43,732 nucleotides of DNA from Flavobacterium collinsii (GTDB lineage: Bacteria; Bacteroidota; Bacteroidia; Flavobacteriales; Flavobacteriaceae). Where the stretch lies: contig NZ_CADCST010000084.1 in the NCBI RefSeq assembly GCF_902804485.1, positions 1 through 43,732 on the forward strand, read 5' to 3'. Position numbers and translations under genes: made by a program. A model generated the notes under the pieces. It was not told the DNA's origin and did no database searches. It was given only the letters and a program-made list of their open reading frames with translations. Of the stretch, positions 41,483 to 43,732 are shown piece by piece. The number at the start of each line of letters is the position of its first letter. The first letter of the stretch is position 1.

Positions 41483-43636
41483 ATGAATCTAAAGCATATC
41501 GAAAAAACACATACCCTGCAACTTGACCAATCAGATTGTGGCGTTGCTTGTTTAATGAGCATCATAAAATTTTATCAAGGCAATAATACTATTGAAAAAA
41601 TTCGTGGACTAAGTGGTACAACCAAACAAGGTACTACGATGTTAGGTTTGTATCAGGTTGCAAACGAATTAGGCTTTACTGCTGAGGGTTGCGAAGCCGA
41701 TATTCAGGGACTTATAGAGCACAAACAACCAGTACTTTTACATGTTCTAATTGAAAATCAACTCAATCATTATATAGTTTGCTATGAGTATGACGAAACA
41801 AAAGGCTTCCTAATTGGCGATCCGGGAAAAGGTGTTTTTTATTTATCGATAAGTGAATTAGAAAAAATTTGGGTTTCAAAAACCTGTCTCACTCTTGAAC
41901 CCAATGAAAGTTTTATTAAAGAAAAAACAGAGAAAAACGCTCAAAGAAAATGGTTTTTAGAAATTCTGAAAGAAGACTATAAACTTTTATGGATTAGTAT
42001 TTTATTAGGTGTTTTTGTTGCAGGTTTAGGAATGGCAATGTCACTATTCTCTCAAAAACTAATTGATGATATTTTGCCATCTCACAATATTAAAAAATTA
42101 ATTTCGGGTATTGGCTTGTTGACTATTTTATTATTGGCAAGAGTAGGGTTAGCTATTTTGAGAGAATTCTTTTTATTACAGCAATCTAAAGATTTTAATA
42201 ACCGAATCAACAATCAATTTTTCGGTTCTCTTTTGTATTTACCAAAACCGTTTTTTGACACTAGAAAAATTGGGGAGTTAGTCGCCCGATTAAACGATAC
42301 ACAACGTATACAAAGCGTTATAAAAATATTAACGAGTTCTTTTGTTATAGATGTTTTGATTTCTCTTATATCGCTAGGATTTCTGTTTGGCTATTCCTGG
42401 ACGCTGGGATTAATTTCTTTGTTGAGTTTGCCTATTTATTTTTACATCATCTACAGAAGCAATAAAAAAATAATCAATGCTCAAAAAGAAGTGATGCAAA
42501 GTTATGCTTTTAACGAAAGTAATTACATTAATACTATTCAAGGAATTTCGACTATAAAAAATGATAACAAACAAGCAATTTTCGGCAAAATCAACAATCT
42601 GATTTTTGCTAATTTTCAGGAAAAAATATTCAATCTCGGAAAAATAAACATTACTCTTTCCTGGCAATCAGGTTTGGCAAGCGTTTTCTTTTTGATAGGT
42701 ATTTTAATTTATACTTCCATACAAGTATTTGATAAAGAAATAAAAACCGGGGAGTTAATTGCAATTTTAGGGGTTGTCGGTTCACTTTTACCATCAATTG
42801 CAAATCTGGCATTGGTTGCCATTCCCATTAACGAAGCCAAAATTGCTTTTAACCGAATGTATGAATTCGCATCAATTGAAAAAGAGAAAAAAGAAGGACT
42901 CGAAATTTCAGGAATTGAACAAATATCTATTCAAAATCTTTCTTTTCGTTTTGCAGGAAGAAGTGAATTATTTCATAATGTTAATATAGAAATCAAGAAG
43001 GGAAAATTTATTGCGATTGTTGGCGAAAGCGGTAGTGGTAAAAGTACATTAGGGCAAATTTTACAGCGATTTTATAATTTTGAAAACGGAAATATCATTA
43101 TAAACAACAAACACGAACTTTCGGAAGTACAAGTAAAAAACTATAGAGATCTAATAGGTGTTATTCCGCAAGAAATAATCATTTTTAATGGTAATGTTGT
43201 CGACAATATTTTACTTGGAGCGATAGAAACGTCCGAAAACTTAATCGAGTTCATAGAAAATTATGGTTTTGATGTTTACTTTAACCAATTTCCACAAGGA
43301 TTAGCTACAATTTTGGGCGAAGAAGGAATTAATTTATCTGGCGGACAAAAGCAAATTATTGCTTTAGCAAGAGTACTTTACAAAAAACCACAGTTCTTAA
43401 TACTTGACGAAGCTACTGCGGCAATGGACAGAAACACTGAAAACTTTACAATGGATTTATTCCAGAGAATAAAAAAAAATTGTTCTATATTTTTTATTTC
43501 GCACCGCTTAAATATGCTTAAAAATGTTGCGGACACTATTTATGTCTTAGATAACAAAACCATAAGTCATTTTGGAAATCATCAGGATTTAATGACTACT
43601 TCAAATTTTTATAGTGATTATTGGAAAATTGAATAA
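41483..43636 (+). CDS. C39-peptidase ABC transporter (PCAT), bacteriocin exporter
   Basis: 717 residues: a full peptidase-containing ABC transporter. C39 domain, about 1-135: Gln13, Cys19 (LDQSDCGVACLMS), His96 (LNHYIVCYEYD) and Asp113 (IGDPGKG), so the catalytic site is intact. Transmembrane domain with six helices at about 160-450. ATP-binding domain about 485-717: Walker A GESGSGKST (about 513-521), signature LSGGQKQIIALARVL, Walker B FLILDEATAAMD, and the switch His in ISHRL. It cleaves GG leaders and exports the cargo through the inner membrane. No periplasmic adaptor (HlyD-like) gene follows within the window; one may lie outside. It is 6 bp after the thioredoxin-like gene and ends at a 46-bp palindrome. 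Confidence 0.95.
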   Translation: MNLKHIEKTHTLQLDQSDCGVACLMSIIKFYQGNNTIEKIRGLSGTTKQGTTMLGLYQVANELGFTAEGCEADIQGLIEHKQPVLLHVLIENQLNHYIVCYEYDETKGFLIGDPGKGVFYLSISELEKIWVSKTCLTLEPNESFIKEKTEKNAQRKWFLEILKEDYKLLWISILLGVFVAGLGMAMSLFSQKLIDDILPSHNIKKLISGIGLLTILLLARVGLAILREFFLLQQSKDFNNRINNQFFGSLLYLPKPFFDTRKIGELVARLNDTQRIQSVIKILTSSFVIDVLISLISLGFLFGYSWTLGLISLLSLPIYFYIIYRSNKKIINAQKEVMQSYAFNESNYINTIQGISTIKNDNKQAIFGKINNLIFANFQEKIFNLGKINITLSWQSGLASVFFLIGILIYTSIQVFDKEIKTGELIAILGVVGSLLPSIANLALVAIPINEAKIAFNRMYEFASIEKEKKEGLEISGIEQISIQNLSFRFAGRSELFHNVNIEIKKGKFIAIVGESGSGKSTLGQILQRFYNFENGNIIINNKHELSEVQVKNYRDLIGVIPQEIIIFNGNVVDNILLGAIETSENLIEFIENYGFDVYFNQFPQGLATILGEEGINLSGGQKQIIALARVLYKKPQFLILDEATAAMDRNTENFTMDLFQRIKKNCSIFFISHRLNMLKNVADTIYVLDNKTISHFGNHQDLMTTSNFYSDYWKIE

Positions 43637-43682
43637 TATAAACAGAAAGATTTCACTTTAAAGTGAAATCTTTCTGTTTATA
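43637..43682. terminator. Perfect 46-bp palindrome after the exporter gene
   Basis: Bases 43637-43659 and 43660-43682 are exact reverse complements (23 bp each; the left arm begins TATAAACAGAAAGATTTCAC). As RNA it makes a strong hairpin starting right at the exporter stop. No long T-run follows, so it is a terminator candidate but could also be an end of a mobile unit. The last 50 bases of the window show no feature. Confidence 0.7.
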
Positions 43683-43732
43683 TAAAACGCTATAACATTT
43701 CCCATTATTGAATACTACTTAAAGCTATTAAC

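Overview
The window looks like a chromosomal segment of a Flavobacterium-type bacterium (Bacteroidota). Reasons: low GC; promoters of the TAnnTTTG type (-7 box, with TTG about 20 bp upstream where visible); little Shine-Dalgarno sequence; paired SusC/SusD genes; a LytTR regulator with an integral membrane N-terminus; a HMG-CoA synthase; a b558-type succinate dehydrogenase; and a methylmalonyl-CoA epimerase. Functional calls come from reading sequence and motifs only; no database search was run.

Layout. 1-5.5 kb: end of an IS transposase, two unknown proteins, two GNAT acetyltransferases, a LytTR regulator with a probable operator in front of a small membrane protein gene, and two small secreted/membrane proteins. 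5.5-11 kb: conserved core genes, namely HMG-CoA synthase (minus) and divergent sdhCAB (plus), followed by terminators and a cluster of interspersed repeats. 11.3-31 kb: a catabolic locus with a GH20 hexosaminidase, a divergent DeoR-family regulator, and a long minus-strand run of two SusC/SusD pairs, a GntP permease, RidA, a PfkB-type sugar kinase, a KDPG aldolase, a fold-type III PLP enzyme (D-threonine aldolase/D-serine dehydratase family) and an M19 dipeptidase-like amidohydrolase. 31-38.3 kb: omega-amidase-like nitrilase, Coa1-like protein, an Ig-like lipoprotein, two unknown secreted proteins, methylmalonyl-CoA epimerase and a CAT-anticodon tRNA. 38.3-43.7 kb: an AT-rich accessory island directly behind the tRNA, with a decayed D5-like primase/helicase gene, a broken XRE regulator, and an apparently intact double-glycine peptide export cluster (peptide, small membrane proteins, thioredoxin-like protein, C39-peptidase ABC transporter).

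Two systems stand out. First, the 11-31 kb locus has the gene set expected for using an N-acetylated amino-aldonic acid such as N-acetyl-D-glucosaminate, the end unit of oxidised chitin: outer-membrane uptake, hexosaminidase, permease, deacylation, PLP ammonia elimination helped by RidA, then KDG kinase and KDPG aldolase to pyruvate and glyceraldehyde 3-phosphate. Three of its promoters (GH20, susC1, susC2) carry GCA-N8-GCA repeats 26-29 bp upstream of the -7 box, and the deoR promoter carries another, suggesting one regulon. Second, the tRNA-proximal island encodes a 66-residue GG-leader peptide with exactly two cysteines in its mature part, a membrane-anchored CxxC thioredoxin-like protein and a C39 ABC exporter, which together suggest a disulfide-closed bacteriocin-like product.

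The intergenic spaces hold at least four kinds of imperfect palindromic repeat elements, some present in more than one copy here.
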